Notes under the pieces: model-generated
What the model was told of the DNA's origin: nothing
The model's input: only the letters and a program-made list of their open reading frames with translations
The model's database searches: none
Shown here: positions 18,877-28,201 of the stretch, one piece after another
How the letters are laid out: each line of letters begins with the position of its first letter
How positions within the stretch are numbered: position 1 is the stretch's first letter
Position numbers and translations under genes: made by a program
NCBI GenBank assembly: GCA_024648785.1
Contig: JABYQB010000001.1
Location: 118,696 to 151,049, forward strand
Direction: 5' to 3'
DNA: 32,354 bases
DNA from: Candidatus Westeberhardia cardiocondylae
Lineage (GTDB): Bacteria; Pseudomonadota; Gammaproteobacteria; Enterobacterales; Enterobacteriaceae

Positions 18877-20313
18877 TTATTTTAATTTTTTTATACTATG
18901 AATATTACTTTCCTTTATTCCTGATTTGCTAACAATTATAAATTTTGCTTTTGTTTGAAGTTCACGAATTGTTTTACAACCGGTTAGTCTCATACAGGAT
19001 TTTAACCCTCCTATTTGATTGTGTATTATATTTTTTAGTTTACCTTGATATTTAACTATACCTTCTACTCCTTCTGGTATTAGTTTATTATAAGGTATTT
19101 TATATTGAGAATAACGTATTGAAGATCCTTTAATCATTGCATTACGAGAACCCATACCTCTATATATTTTAAATAAACTTCCATGAATTTTTTTAATTTT
19201 TCCTGGAGATTCTTTAGAACCAGCTAATAAATACCCCATCATTACACAGGATGCTCCTGCTACAATTGCTTTAGAAATGTCACCTGATACTCTAATTCCG
19301 CCGTCAGCTATTATTGGTATGTTTGATCCTTGTAATGCTTCTGCAACTTCAGATATAGCAGTTATTTGAGGTACCCCAACCCCAGTTATAATTCGTGTTG
19401 TGCATATTGATCCTGGACCTATTCCAACTTTTACGGCATCCACCCCTACTTTTTTTAAATCTAAAGCAGCATTTTTTGTTGCAATATTCCCCCCAATAAT
19501 TTGGATGTTTGGATATTTTAATTTTATTTTATAAATTAGTTTTATAACATCTTTTGAATGCCCATGTGATGAATCAACTAATAGTACATCCACTCCTGAT
19601 TTGATTAATTTTTTAACATCATTATTTGTGTTTTGAGTATTTATTGCTGCACCTACAAGTAATCGATTATATTTATCTTTACATGCATTTGGATATTGTA
19701 TTGTATTTATATTATTTATATTTATCATACCAAGTAGTTGATATTTTTTATCTACCACTAATATATTTTTTATTCGTTTTTTTTTCATTTTTTGATATAT
19801 TGTTTTTAAGGATTCATTTTTAGTTGTTGTTATAAGTTTATTTTTTTGTGTCATTAATGAAGAAACTGTTTGATTTGAATTATTAGAAAAACGAATATCT
19901 CTTTTTGTAATTACTCCTATTAATTTGTTATTCTTATCAATTACCGGATAACTGGAAAATTTATTTTTCAATATTAATTTTTTTATTTCTTTTATTTTTG
20001 TTTCTGGAAAAACACATTTTGGGTTAATTGTTATTTTTTTATTTTTATAATTTTTGACTATTTTAATTTCTTGTATTTGTTTTTTAATTGACATATTTTT
20101 ATGTATGAATCCTATACCTCCTTCTTTTGCTAATGCAATAGCTAATTTTGATTCAGTAACAGTATCCATCGCGGCAGATGATATAGGGATATTTAATTTG
20201 ATTTTTTTTGTTAATTTTGTATTCAATTTTATTTGATTATGTAATATTTTGGAATATTCTGGTAAAATTAAAACATCATCAAATGTTAAAGATTTTTTTA
20301 TGATATTTATCAT
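18877..20313 (-). CDS. guaB: IMP dehydrogenase
   Basis: This enzyme oxidises IMP to XMP with NAD+, the committed step of guanine nucleotide synthesis. Length is 478 residues (E. coli 488). The (beta/alpha)8 barrel is interrupted by a tandem CBS (Bateman) pair at about 93-202 ([34 protein letters not shown]). The IMP loop is [21 protein letters not shown], with catalytic C304, and SHGHS, ADGGIR, GSRNAM and SIRYSQ follow. The N-terminus ([11 protein letters not shown]) fixes the start. It is the first gene of guaBA. Upstream is a 501-bp spacer; a TATAAT lies only a few bases from the ATG and is too close to be the usual -10. No purine biosynthetic genes are near, so IMP probably comes from hpt salvage (inference). 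Confidence 0.99.
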   Translation of the reverse strand: MINIIKKSLTFDDVLILPEYSKILHNQIKLNTKLTKKIKLNIPISSAAMDTVTESKLAIALAKEGGIGFIHKNMSIKKQIQEIKIVKNYKNKKITINPKCVFPETKIKEIKKLILKNKFSSYPVIDKNNKLIGVITKRDIRFSNNSNQTVSSLMTQKNKLITTTKNESLKTIYQKMKKKRIKNILVVDKKYQLLGMININNINTIQYPNACKDKYNRLLVGAAINTQNTNNDVKKLIKSGVDVLLVDSSHGHSKDVIKLIYKIKLKYPNIQIIGGNIATKNAALDLKKVGVDAVKVGIGPGSICTTRIITGVGVPQITAISEVAEALQGSNIPIIADGGIRVSGDISKAIVAGASCVMMGYLLAGSKESPGKIKKIHGSLFKIYRGMGSRNAMIKGSSIRYSQYKIPYNKLIPEGVEGIVKYQGKLKNIIHNQIGGLKSCMRLTGCKTIRELQTKAKFIIVSKSGIKESNIHSIKKLK

Positions 20314-20814
20314 TTAATTATATCTCATTGTTTTTATATAAATATTTTATTAAATTTATTTAAAATTTAAAAATGTTTTTTAATATTTAAATGTTTTGTA
20401 TTAAATTTAAATAAATATTTATATATTTTTTACATTATTTAAAAATGTAAATTTAAATAATATTATATTTATTATTTTTATTATCTTAATATTATTAATA
20501 TAGACAATCAAATTTTTTAAATTGTTTTTAATTTAAAATTATTTTTATTTTTAAATTTTATATTTAAAATATTTTGTTTTTCATTATATAATAAAAAGTT
20601 TATTTTTAATATTGATAATTGTTTTAATATTTATTAAATTTAATTTTATTAAGAATTTTTAATAAAATGTTATCCTTTTAAAGGAATGTTTATATTTCTA
20701 TTATTAATAATATTTTATGTTTGTGGTGATTATTAAAAATTTTGTTTTTTATCTTTTGTTAATTTTTTTAGTTTATATAATTATTTTATAATTTTTATTT
20801 TTAATTGTATTGAT
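20314..20814. other. AT-rich spacer, no gene recognised
   Basis: This 501-bp stretch lies between guaB and acpS, both on the minus strand. It contains an 8-bp inverted repeat (TTTACATT 20429-20436, AATGTAAA 20444-20451, 7-base loop) about 115 bp upstream of guaB. No gene or E. coli-like PurR operator is recognisable. Confidence 0.55.
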
Positions 20815-21195
20815 TTATTTTTCAAAAATTACTGTAGCAAAACTGTAGTAACGTTCATCTGTTAGAGTTACATGTGTATTATTTATTTCAAGTTTTTTAG
20901 CTAGTTTTTTTGCTTTGAATAATAAATTTAATGATGGTTTTCCTAAATGATCTTTAAATATTTCAAGTTGTGAAAATGTTAATCCATTTCTAAATCCAGT
21001 TCCAAATGCTTTTGATGCTGCTTCTTTTGCCGCTAATCTTTTTGCTAGAAATCTTATTTTTTGTTTATGATTTTTATATTGTATCCATTCGTTGTTGCTT
21101 AGAACTCTGTATGCAAATTTATCACCTTTTCTAGATATTATTGTGTGAATATGTTGAATTTCTACTATATCTGATCCAATTCCAATAATTGTCAT
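20815..21195 (-). CDS. acpS: Holo-[acyl-carrier-protein] synthase
   Basis: This enzyme transfers 4'-phosphopantetheine from CoA to Ser of apo-ACP, making ACP active for fatty-acid synthesis. Length is 126 residues, identical to E. coli. The Mg2+ ligands D9 (GIGSDIVEI) and E58 ([14 protein letters not shown]) are present, as are [14 protein letters not shown] and [11 protein letters not shown]. It starts at ATG 21195. In E. coli acpS is last in rnc-era-recO-pdxJ-acpS, but here it stands alone and divergent from aceE. Its protein is less Lys/Asn-rich than other minus-strand products here, noted under findings. With plsB it supports de novo membrane lipid synthesis. Confidence 0.98.
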   Translation of the reverse strand: MTIIGIGSDIVEIQHIHTIISRKGDKFAYRVLSNNEWIQYKNHKQKIRFLAKRLAAKEAASKAFGTGFRNGLTFSQLEIFKDHLGKPSLNLLFKAKKLAKKLEINNTHVTLTDERYYSFATVIFEK

Positions 21196-21226
21196 TTTTT
21201 AAAATTTTATATTTATTTTATGTTGT

Positions 21227-21246
21227 TATATTTAATATTAAATATA
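21227..21246. repeat. Perfect 20-bp AT-only palindrome
   Basis: TATATTTAATATTAAATATA is its own reverse complement and lies 31 bp upstream of acpS, in the acpS-aceE divergent spacer (21196-21495), which otherwise holds no recognisable gene. Because it contains only A and T, such a palindrome is expected about once in several kilobases of this composition, so no function is claimed. Confidence 0.35.
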
Positions 21247-21484
21247 TTTAGGTTGTTTGTGTTTTATAAATAAATAATATATTTTATGAATTTTAATTTT
21301 TAATATTTAATATTGATGTTTATGTAAAATTTTTATAGAATTATTAAATATTTTATAAGATTGTTTAAAATTAAATATTTATTTTATTTTTATATTTTAT
21401 TTAATTTTTATAAACTTAAATTTTGTTTTTATAATTGGTTAATGTTATTAATATACAAATTTTTGTAAATATTGTAAATATCAT

Positions 21485-21488
21485 GGAG
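21485..21488 (+). promoter_or_regulatory. Ribosome-binding site of aceE
   Basis: GGAG at 21485-21488 precedes the aceE ATG at 21496 by seven bases and can pair with the intact anti-SD of the 16S rRNA. It is one of the clearest Shine-Dalgarno sites in the window. Confidence 0.7.
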
Positions 21489-21495
21489 AATTTTC

Positions 21496-24171
21496 ATGTC
21501 AAAATCATTATTAAATGACGTTGATCCTGTTGAGACTATCGATTGGGTACAAGGTATAGAGTCAGTAATACGATTTGAAGGTATGGATCGTGCAAAATTT
21601 TTATTAAGTAAAGTTTCAGATAAAGTATATGGTAATATTTTTTATAAATTAAGTAAAAATGTTACTGATTATATTAATACTATTTCTCATTTTGATGAAT
21701 TAAAATATCCAGGTAATTTGAAGATTGAGAGTCGTATTCGTTCAATTATTAGATGGAATTCAGCAATGATTGTATTGCGTGCTTCAAGAAAGGGATTAGA
21801 TTTGGGTGGTCATATTTCTTCTTTTCAATCTGCTGCAACTATTTATGAAGTTTGTTTTAATCATATTTTTCATGGTCGTAATAAGCAAAATGATGGTGAT
21901 TTGATATATTTTCAAGGTCATATTTCTCCCGGTATTTATTCTAGATCTTTTTTGGAAGGTCGTTTAACGGAAAAGCAATTAGATAATTATAGACAAGAAA
22001 CAAAAAGTATTGGTTTGTCTTCTTATCCTCATCCAAAATTAATGCCAAATTTTTGGCAATTTCCTACAGTTTCTATGGGGTTATCTGCAATAAATGCAAT
22101 ATATCAAGCAAAATTTCTTAAATATTTGTATAATCGTTCATTGAAAAATACTGTAAATAGAAAAGTTTATGTGTTTCTTGGTGATGGAGAAATGGATGAG
22201 CCTGAATCTAAAGGTGCTATTTCTGTAGCTGCTAGAGAAAAATTAGATAATTTAGTTTTTGTAATTAATTGTAATTTACAACGTTTAGATGGTCCAGTTT
22301 TTGGTAATGGCAAAATTATAAATGAATTAGAGAATATTTTTTTTGGAGCTGGATGGGAAGTTATTAAGGTTATTTGGGGTAGTAGATGGGATGTATTGTT
22401 GGATAAAGATACTACCGGTAAACTTGTTCAGTTATTGAATGAAACAATTGATGGAGAATATCAAATTTTGTCATCAAAAGATGGTGGTTATATTAGAAAA
22501 CATTTTTTTGGTAAATATCCAGAAACGGAGGATTTAGTTAAAGATATGAGTGATGAAGAAATTAAAATGTTAGATCGTGGAGGACATGATCCTAAAAAGA
22601 TATTTTCTGCTTTTAATAAAGCAAAAACTGTTATTGGAAAGCCTGTTGTAATTTTAATGCATACTATTAAGGGATATGGAATGGGTGTTATTGCAGAGGG
22701 AATGAATGTTTCTCATCAAGTTAAAAGTATGGATTTAAAAAGCTTATATTATTTTCGTGATCGTTTTGGTCTGAATGATATCATTACAGATGAAAATATT
22801 TCATCTCTTTCTTATGTTAAATTAAATAATAATTCAGAAGAACATTGTTATTTACATAAACGTCGTGAAATTCTTAATGGTTATATTCCAAATAGAGTAA
22901 ATATTTGTGATGATTCTTTGAAATTGCCATCTTTAAAATATTTTAATTCTTTGTTATGTGAACAAAAAAGAGAAATTTCTACAACTGTTGCTTTTGTTAA
23001 AATATTAAATATATTATTAAATTATGAATATATAAAAAATAGAATTGTTCCTATTATTGCTGATGAAGCTAGGACATTTGGTATGGAAGTTTTGTTTAGA
23101 AAGATTGGTATTTATAGTATATATGGACAAAAATATACACCTCAGGATTATGATAAGTTTATGTATTATAAAGAAGATGTATCTGGTCAAATATTACAGG
23201 AAGGTATTAGTGAATTAGGAGCAGCTTCTTCATGGTTAGCTGCTGCAACTTCATATAGTACTAATAATTTTTGTATGATTCCATTTTATGTTTTTTATTC
23301 TATGTTTGGTTTTCAACGTATTGGAGATTTATGCTGGGCAGCTGGTGATCAACAAGCTCGTGGTTTTTTAATTGGTGGTACATCAGGTCGTACTACATTA
23401 AATGGTGAAGGTTTACAACATGCGGATGGTCATAGTCATATTTATTCGTTGACTGTCCCTAATTGTATTTCTTATGATCCTGCCTATGCATATGAATTAG
23501 CTGTGATTATATATTTTGGATTGCATAGGATGTATGGAAAATTTCCGGAAAATGTTTATTATTATATAACAACATTAAATGAAAACTATTATATGCCAGC
23601 TATGTTGTGTAATTCTGAAGAAGGAATATGTAAGGGAATATATAAATTGGAAACTTTAGGTGACTATAATAAATGTGATATAAATATTCAATTGTTAGGT
23701 TCTGGTTCTATGTTACGACATGTACGGTATGCTGCTAAAATTTTATTAAATGATTATAGAATAAGTTCAGAAGTTTATAGTGTTACTTCATTTACTGAAT
23801 TGGCTAGAGAAGCACAAGATTGTGAACGTTGGAATATGTTACATCCAGAAGAATCTCATAGAATACCGTATATTCAAATGGTATTGAATGTATTTCCTAT
23901 AGTAGCTGTTACAGATTATATGAAATTGTATGCAGAACAAGTTTGTAGATTTTTACCAAATAATATATTTTATGTTTTAGGAACAGATGGTTTTGGTATT
24001 TCTGATAGTAGAGAAAATTTGAGGTCTTATTTTGAGGTAAGTGTTAATTATATAGTAATTTCTTCATTATATGTATTAGTTAAATATGGTAGTATTAGTT
24101 CTAATGTTCTTGTTTCTGCAATTAGTAAGTTTAATATTGATATTAATAAAATAAATCCACGTTTAATTTAA
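21496..24171 (+). CDS. aceE: Pyruvate dehydrogenase E1 component
   Basis: This thiamine-diphosphate enzyme decarboxylates pyruvate and acetylates the lipoyl group of AceF in the cytosolic PDH complex. It has 891 residues (E. coli 887) and matches throughout. TPP-site histidines H106 (GGHISSF) and H142 (GHISPG), the TPP/Mg motif GDGEMDEPESKG (229-240) ending in NCN (258-260), and H407 (MNVSHQVK) keep E. coli positions. The later domains (IADEARTFGME, DQQARGFLIGGTSGRTTLNG, LGTDGFGISDSRE) are intact, and the C-terminus is NPRLI against NPRLA. A clear RBS supports the start. It is the first gene of aceE-aceF-lpd; the E. coli repressor gene pdhR, normally upstream, is absent. Confidence 0.99.
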   Translation: MSKSLLNDVDPVETIDWVQGIESVIRFEGMDRAKFLLSKVSDKVYGNIFYKLSKNVTDYINTISHFDELKYPGNLKIESRIRSIIRWNSAMIVLRASRKGLDLGGHISSFQSAATIYEVCFNHIFHGRNKQNDGDLIYFQGHISPGIYSRSFLEGRLTEKQLDNYRQETKSIGLSSYPHPKLMPNFWQFPTVSMGLSAINAIYQAKFLKYLYNRSLKNTVNRKVYVFLGDGEMDEPESKGAISVAAREKLDNLVFVINCNLQRLDGPVFGNGKIINELENIFFGAGWEVIKVIWGSRWDVLLDKDTTGKLVQLLNETIDGEYQILSSKDGGYIRKHFFGKYPETEDLVKDMSDEEIKMLDRGGHDPKKIFSAFNKAKTVIGKPVVILMHTIKGYGMGVIAEGMNVSHQVKSMDLKSLYYFRDRFGLNDIITDENISSLSYVKLNNNSEEHCYLHKRREILNGYIPNRVNICDDSLKLPSLKYFNSLLCEQKREISTTVAFVKILNILLNYEYIKNRIVPIIADEARTFGMEVLFRKIGIYSIYGQKYTPQDYDKFMYYKEDVSGQILQEGISELGAASSWLAAATSYSTNNFCMIPFYVFYSMFGFQRIGDLCWAAGDQQARGFLIGGTSGRTTLNGEGLQHADGHSHIYSLTVPNCISYDPAYAYELAVIIYFGLHRMYGKFPENVYYYITTLNENYYMPAMLCNSEEGICKGIYKLETLGDYNKCDINIQLLGSGSMLRHVRYAAKILLNDYRISSEVYSVTSFTELAREAQDCERWNMLHPEESHRIPYIQMVLNVFPIVAVTDYMKLYAEQVCRFLPNNIFYVLGTDGFGISDSRENLRSYFEVSVNYIVISSLYVLVKYGSISSNVLVSAISKFNIDINKINPRLI

Positions 24172-24192
24172 TAAAAGGTTTTAAATTATAAT

Positions 24193-25470
24193 ATGAAAGA
24201 AGTTATTGTACCAGATATTGGAATCTCTTCAGCTGAAGTTACTGAAATTTTGGTTTGTGTTGGTGAAATTGTTAAAAAAGAACAACCTATTATTTTAGTT
24301 GAGAGTGATAAAACAGCAATTGAAATACCTTCTCCGTTTTCTGGTGTTATTACTGATATTAAAGTGAGTGTTGGTGATATTGTTAATGAGGGATTATTAA
24401 TTATGTTAATTAAAGATAGTTGTGATAATTCTTCTTCATGTAATATAAATAATAATGATATTTCTGATGATATTTCTAGTAATAGTTCTAAAGATGTTTT
24501 TAATAATGATAGTGTTGAAAAAAATAATGCAGAAATGTTTTTTGTTTCTTCTGATATTAGTCATGCTACGCCGAGTGTTAGACGTTTAGCAAGGGAATTA
24601 AATGTTAATTTAGTTAATATTAGTGGTTCTGGTAGAAAAGGTAGAATTTTAAAAGAGGATGTAATTAAATATTTTGAAGATAATATTAAATCTTCTAAGG
24701 ATGTTAGCTACGGAAATATATTTTCAAATATATCATCACTTCCTAGAGAGGATTTTTCAAAATTTGGAAATATTGAAGAAGTAGATATAAGAAAAGTTCA
24801 GAAGATTTCTGGATCAAATTTACATAGAAATTGGATCATGGTTCCTCATATTACTCAGTTTGACGAAATTGATATTACTGATTTGGAATGTTTTAGAAAA
24901 AATAGAAATATTGAAGAAAAAAATAAAAATTCAAATTTAAAGATTACTATATTATCTTTTATTATAAAAGTAATATCAAAGTGTTTAGAAAAGTTACCTT
25001 ATTTTAATAGTTCATTATCTTTAGATAATAAAAGATTAATTTTAAAGAAATATATAAATATAGGTGTTGCGGTTAATACTACATATGGATTGTTAGTTCC
25101 TGTGTTACGAGATGTAAATAAAAAAGGTATTATTGAAATTTCATATGAATTAATTGATCTTATAAATAAGGCTCGTTGTGGTAAATTGACTGCATCTGAT
25201 ATGAATGGCGGTTCATTTACTGTATCTAATGTTGGAGGATTAGGAGGAGGTACTTTTTTTACTACAATTGTTAATGTTCCAGAAGTTGCAATTCTTGGTG
25301 TTTCTAGAGCATCTATTAAACCAATATGGGATGGTGAAAAATTTGTTCCAAAATTGATTTTGCCGGTATCTTTGACATATGATCATCGTGTTATTGATGG
25401 AGCAGATGGGGTAAAGTTTATTAGTTATATTAATATGTTTATGTCTGATGTACGTCATTTAATTATGTAA
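24193..25470 (+). CDS. aceF: Dihydrolipoamide acetyltransferase, E2 of PDH
   Basis: This is the core of the PDH complex; it moves acetyl groups from lipoyl-lysine to CoA. At 425 residues it is much shorter than E. coli AceF (630) because it has one lipoyl domain (about 1-75, lipoyl K40 in ESDKTAIEIPSP) instead of three. A linker follows at about 76-122 that is rich in Ser, Asn and Asp rather than Ala/Pro. The peripheral-subunit-binding domain is at 124-160 (ATPSVRRLARELN, GRKGRILKEDV), and the CoA-dependent acyltransferase domain runs from about 195 to the end, with H398 and D402 in YDHRVIDGADG. It begins 21 bp after aceE. Activity requires a lipoylation system encoded elsewhere. Confidence 0.98.
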   Translation: MKEVIVPDIGISSAEVTEILVCVGEIVKKEQPIILVESDKTAIEIPSPFSGVITDIKVSVGDIVNEGLLIMLIKDSCDNSSSCNINNNDISDDISSNSSKDVFNNDSVEKNNAEMFFVSSDISHATPSVRRLARELNVNLVNISGSGRKGRILKEDVIKYFEDNIKSSKDVSYGNIFSNISSLPREDFSKFGNIEEVDIRKVQKISGSNLHRNWIMVPHITQFDEIDITDLECFRKNRNIEEKNKNSNLKITILSFIIKVISKCLEKLPYFNSSLSLDNKRLILKKYINIGVAVNTTYGLLVPVLRDVNKKGIIEISYELIDLINKARCGKLTASDMNGGSFTVSNVGGLGGGTFFTTIVNVPEVAILGVSRASIKPIWDGEKFVPKLILPVSLTYDHRVIDGADGVKFISYINMFMSDVRHLIM

Positions 25471-25542
25471 TAATATTTTGTTATATTTATAATATTATTT
25501 CATTTAAATTTTATTATTTTTTTATTATTTATAAGGAATATT

Positions 25543-26985
25543 ATGGATTTTCATCGTGTAAAAACTAATGTTGTTGTTATTGGGTCTGGACCTGGTGGTT
25601 ATTCTGCAGCTTTTCGTTGTGCGGATTTGAATTTGAATACAGTTTTAATAGAATATTATTCTTCTTTGGGTGGAGTTTGTTTAAATGTAGGATGTATTCC
25701 TTCAAAAACTTTGTTGCATATTGTAAATGTTGTTGAAGAAGTTAAGAAGTTATATAAATGTAATATTGTTAATGATACATTAAATGTTGATATTGATAAT
25801 TTGAAGAAATTTAAAGATAATATTATTAATAAATTATCTTCGAATTTAAAAAAAATTGCTGATATGAGAAATGTTAAAATAATTAATGGATATGCAGAAT
25901 TTGTCGACGTTCATACTTTAAAAGTTAAAATTTTTAATGGTGTTAGTTATAGTGATATTTTTGTAGATTTTGATTATGCTATTATTGCTGCAGGTTCTAA
26001 GCCTTATAAATTGTCTATTTTTGATCATAATGATATACGTATATGGAATTCTAATGATGCTTTATCTTTAAAGTCAATTCCTAAAAATATGCTAATTGTT
26101 GGTTGTGGAATTATTGGATTGGAGATAGCTTCTATTTATCGTATTTTGGGATCAAAAATTGATATTATAGAATCTTCTGATAATATTTTGTCTTTTATGG
26201 ATTGTGATGTTGTTAATTTTTTTGTTAAACAGGTTAGTGGTTTTTTTAATATTTTTTTGAAAACTAGTGTGATTTCTGTTAAATACGAAAAAGATGGTAT
26301 ATATGTTAAAATGAAAAAAGATGTTTTAAATTCGTGTTCTGTTATTAATAATTGTTATGATGTAGTTTTAGTTGCTGTTGGTAGAGTTCCAAATGGAAAA
26401 TTATTGTCTTTAGAAAAAACTGGTGTATTTGTTGATAGTAATGGTTATATTCCAGTTAATAAACAAATGTGTACTAATGTATCAAATATTTATGCTATTG
26501 GTGATATAGTAGGAAAACCTATGTTAGCTCATAAAAGTATTTATGAAGGTCATTTAGCTGCTGAAGTTATATTTGGTAAGAAACATTTTTTCCACCCTAA
26601 GGTTATTCCTTCTGTTGTTTATACTATTCCAGAAATAGGGTGTGTTGGAGTTACTGAGTATGAAGCAAAGAAATTAGGTATTAATTATTGTGTTTCTATT
26701 TTTCCATGGTTTGCTTCAGGTAGAGCTGTTGCTTCTCAATGTTCAAATGGAATAACTAAATTGATTTTTAATAAATCTACAAATAAAATTATTGGAGGTT
26801 CTGTTGTTGGAGTAAATGCTAGTGAGTTGTTGGGTGAAATTACTTTGGCTATTGAAATGAATTGTGATGCTGAAGATATTTCTCTTACAATGCACGCTCA
26901 TCCTACTTTATATGAATCTATATCTTTAGCTTCAGAATTGTATCAAGGAACTATTACTGATATCTTAAATATTAATAATAAATAA
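25543..26985 (+). CDS. lpd: Dihydrolipoamide dehydrogenase (E3)
   Basis: This FAD enzyme reoxidises dihydrolipoamide with NAD+ for PDH and, where present, 2-oxoglutarate dehydrogenase and the glycine cleavage system. Length is 480 residues (E. coli 474). The FAD-binding motif is GSGPGG (14-19). The redox disulfide is C46/C51 in GGVCLNVGCIPSK. The NAD-binding motif is VGCGIIGLE, and the second FAD block is YAIGDIVGKPMLAHK. The catalytic His-Glu pair H453/E458 lies in HAHPTLYES. A good RBS (AAGGAA, 25533-25538) precedes the ATG, 72 bp after aceF. The C-terminus matches E. coli. It is the only E3 seen in this window. Confidence 0.99.
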   Translation: MDFHRVKTNVVVIGSGPGGYSAAFRCADLNLNTVLIEYYSSLGGVCLNVGCIPSKTLLHIVNVVEEVKKLYKCNIVNDTLNVDIDNLKKFKDNIINKLSSNLKKIADMRNVKIINGYAEFVDVHTLKVKIFNGVSYSDIFVDFDYAIIAAGSKPYKLSIFDHNDIRIWNSNDALSLKSIPKNMLIVGCGIIGLEIASIYRILGSKIDIIESSDNILSFMDCDVVNFFVKQVSGFFNIFLKTSVISVKYEKDGIYVKMKKDVLNSCSVINNCYDVVLVAVGRVPNGKLLSLEKTGVFVDSNGYIPVNKQMCTNVSNIYAIGDIVGKPMLAHKSIYEGHLAAEVIFGKKHFFHPKVIPSVVYTIPEIGCVGVTEYEAKKLGINYCVSIFPWFASGRAVASQCSNGITKLIFNKSTNKIIGGSVVGVNASELLGEITLAIEMNCDAEDISLTMHAHPTLYESISLASELYQGTITDILNINNK

Positions 26986-26990
26986 TAATA

Positions 26991-27021
26991 AAAAATATTT
27001 TGTTGAAAGATAAATATTTTT
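26991..27021. terminator. Hairpin between convergent lpd and erpA
   Basis: AAAAATATTT (26991-27000) and AAATATTTTT (27012-27021) are perfect 10-bp complements around an 11-base loop, starting six bases after the lpd stop codon. The stem has no G-C pairs, so it is a weak candidate terminator; the place is right for ending the PDH operon. Confidence 0.3.
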
Positions 27022-27161
27022 AAAAATTATATTTATTTTTTTTAATATTATATTTATGAAAAATAAAAAATTGTATATTTAAAATATAAATTTCAATTTT
27101 TAATGTATATTTTTTGTAATTTTTAAATTTTATTATAATTTTGTAAAATGTCTGTTGGTTT

Positions 27162-27509
27162 TTAATATATATTAAATGAATTTCCGCAACTACAAGTGTT
27201 AGTAGCATTTGGGTTTTTTATTGTAAAACGAGATCCTTCTAAATTTTCTATATAATCAATTGAACTTCCGATTAAATATTGTGAACTTACAGAATCAATT
27301 AATAAATTGATATTTTTTTTAATTATTATATCATCTTTATTAATTTTTTCGTCTAACATGAATTTATATTGAAAACCGTTACACCCACCACCTACAATAT
27401 AAATTCTTAGTTTTTTATTTTTATTTTTTTTTATAGAAAGTAATGTTTTTATTTTTTTAGTTGCTGCATTGGTAAGTTTTATTAAAATGTTTGTAGTTTT
27501 ATTATTCAT
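27162..27509 (-). CDS. erpA: Iron-sulfur cluster insertion protein ErpA
   Basis: This A-type carrier delivers Fe-S clusters to target enzymes, including IspG/IspH in E. coli. Length is 115 residues (E. coli 114). It matches ErpA better than IscA or Suf[28 protein letters not shown] and [11 protein letters not shown] all follow E. coli ErpA. Cluster ligands are C43, C106 and C108 ([11 protein letters not shown]). It starts at ATG 27509, 143 bp downstream of hpt on the same strand, and is convergent with lpd. Retention implies an ISC or SUF assembly system elsewhere in the genome. Confidence 0.96.
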   Translation of the reverse strand: MNNKTTNILIKLTNAATKKIKTLLSIKKNKNKKLRIYIVGGGCNGFQYKFMLDEKINKDDIIIKKNINLLIDSVSSQYLIGSSIDYIENLEGSRFTIKNPNATNTCSCGNSFNIY

Positions 27510-27652
27510 AATCTTTATTTTATTTTTTATAAAATATTTATATATTATAAAATTGTATTTTGTGATAAATAATTATATTAAATTTTTGTTAATTTTGTAT
27601 TCAATTTTATTTTTTATTTTTTTGTTTATTATTAATTATTTCCAAAATTTTA

Positions 27653-28201
27653 TTAAATTTTTTTTGTTATTTTTCCTAAATATGGTAAGTTTCTATATTG
27701 TTGAGCATAATCAATCCCGTACCCAACCATGAATATATCAGGTACAGTAAATCCTATCCATTTTGCATATATATCAACTTCTCTTCTATTTGGTTTATCT
27801 AATAATGTGCATATTGATATTGATTTTGGTTGCTGTAATAAAAGAATTTTTTGTATTTGATTTAATGTGTTTCCAGAATCTATGATGTCTTCTATAATTA
27901 GAACATGTTTAGAATGAATATTTTCATCTAAATTTTTTAATATTTTTATTTTTTTATTTGATTTTATGTTATTTCCATATCTTGAAATTGTTATGAAATC
28001 TATTTTATTAGAAAAATTTATTTTTCTACATAAATCTGCAATGAATATAAATGATCCTTTTAGCAAACCAATAAGTATGATTGTACTATTTTTTTTATAG
28101 TAATATTTATTAATAGATTTTCCTAATTCTGTGATTCTGTGTGCTATTTTTTTTTTAGAAAATAATATTTTTATATTATGTTGATTTTTAATATTGTTCA
28201 T
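27653..28201 (-). CDS. hpt: Hypoxanthine phosphoribosyltransferase
   Basis: This cytosolic salvage enzyme joins hypoxanthine (and weakly guanine) to PRPP, giving IMP. Length is 182 residues (E. coli 178). The PRPP loop is VLIIEDIIDSGNTL (100-113). Other family blocks are IGLLKGSFIFIADLCR (44-59), CTLLDKPNRREV, and VGYGIDYAQQYRNLPYLGK near the C-terminus. It matches Hpt rather than Gpt. It starts at ATG 28201. A run of 10 A lies in codons 16-19. E. coli has hpt in the same chromosomal arc as aceEF-lpd and erpA, so this block may be a condensed ancestral region. It supplies IMP to guaB-guaA-gmk. Confidence 0.98.
   Translation of the reverse strand: MNNIKNQHNIKILFSKKKIAHRITELGKSINKYYYKKNSTIILIGLLKGSFIFIADLCRKINFSNKIDFITISRYGNNIKSNKKIKILKNLDENIHSKHVLIIEDIIDSGNTLNQIQKILLLQQPKSISICTLLDKPNRREVDIYAKWIGFTVPDIFMVGYGIDYAQQYRNLPYLGKITKKI

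Noticed and set aside
20317-20322. TATAAT on the minus strand as the guaB -10 box
   Set aside because: It ends only a few bases before the guaB ATG and has no matching -35 with a leader; AT-rich sequence yields TATAAT often.
21227-21246. 20-bp perfect palindrome as a regulator site upstream of acpS
   Set aside because: It has only A and T; at this composition such a palindrome is expected about once in several kb of spacer.
27469-27732. Open frame of 87 codons overlapping erpA and hpt ends
   Set aside because: It is antisense to two certain genes and the intervening spacer, and its hydrophobic content follows from T-rich sequence.
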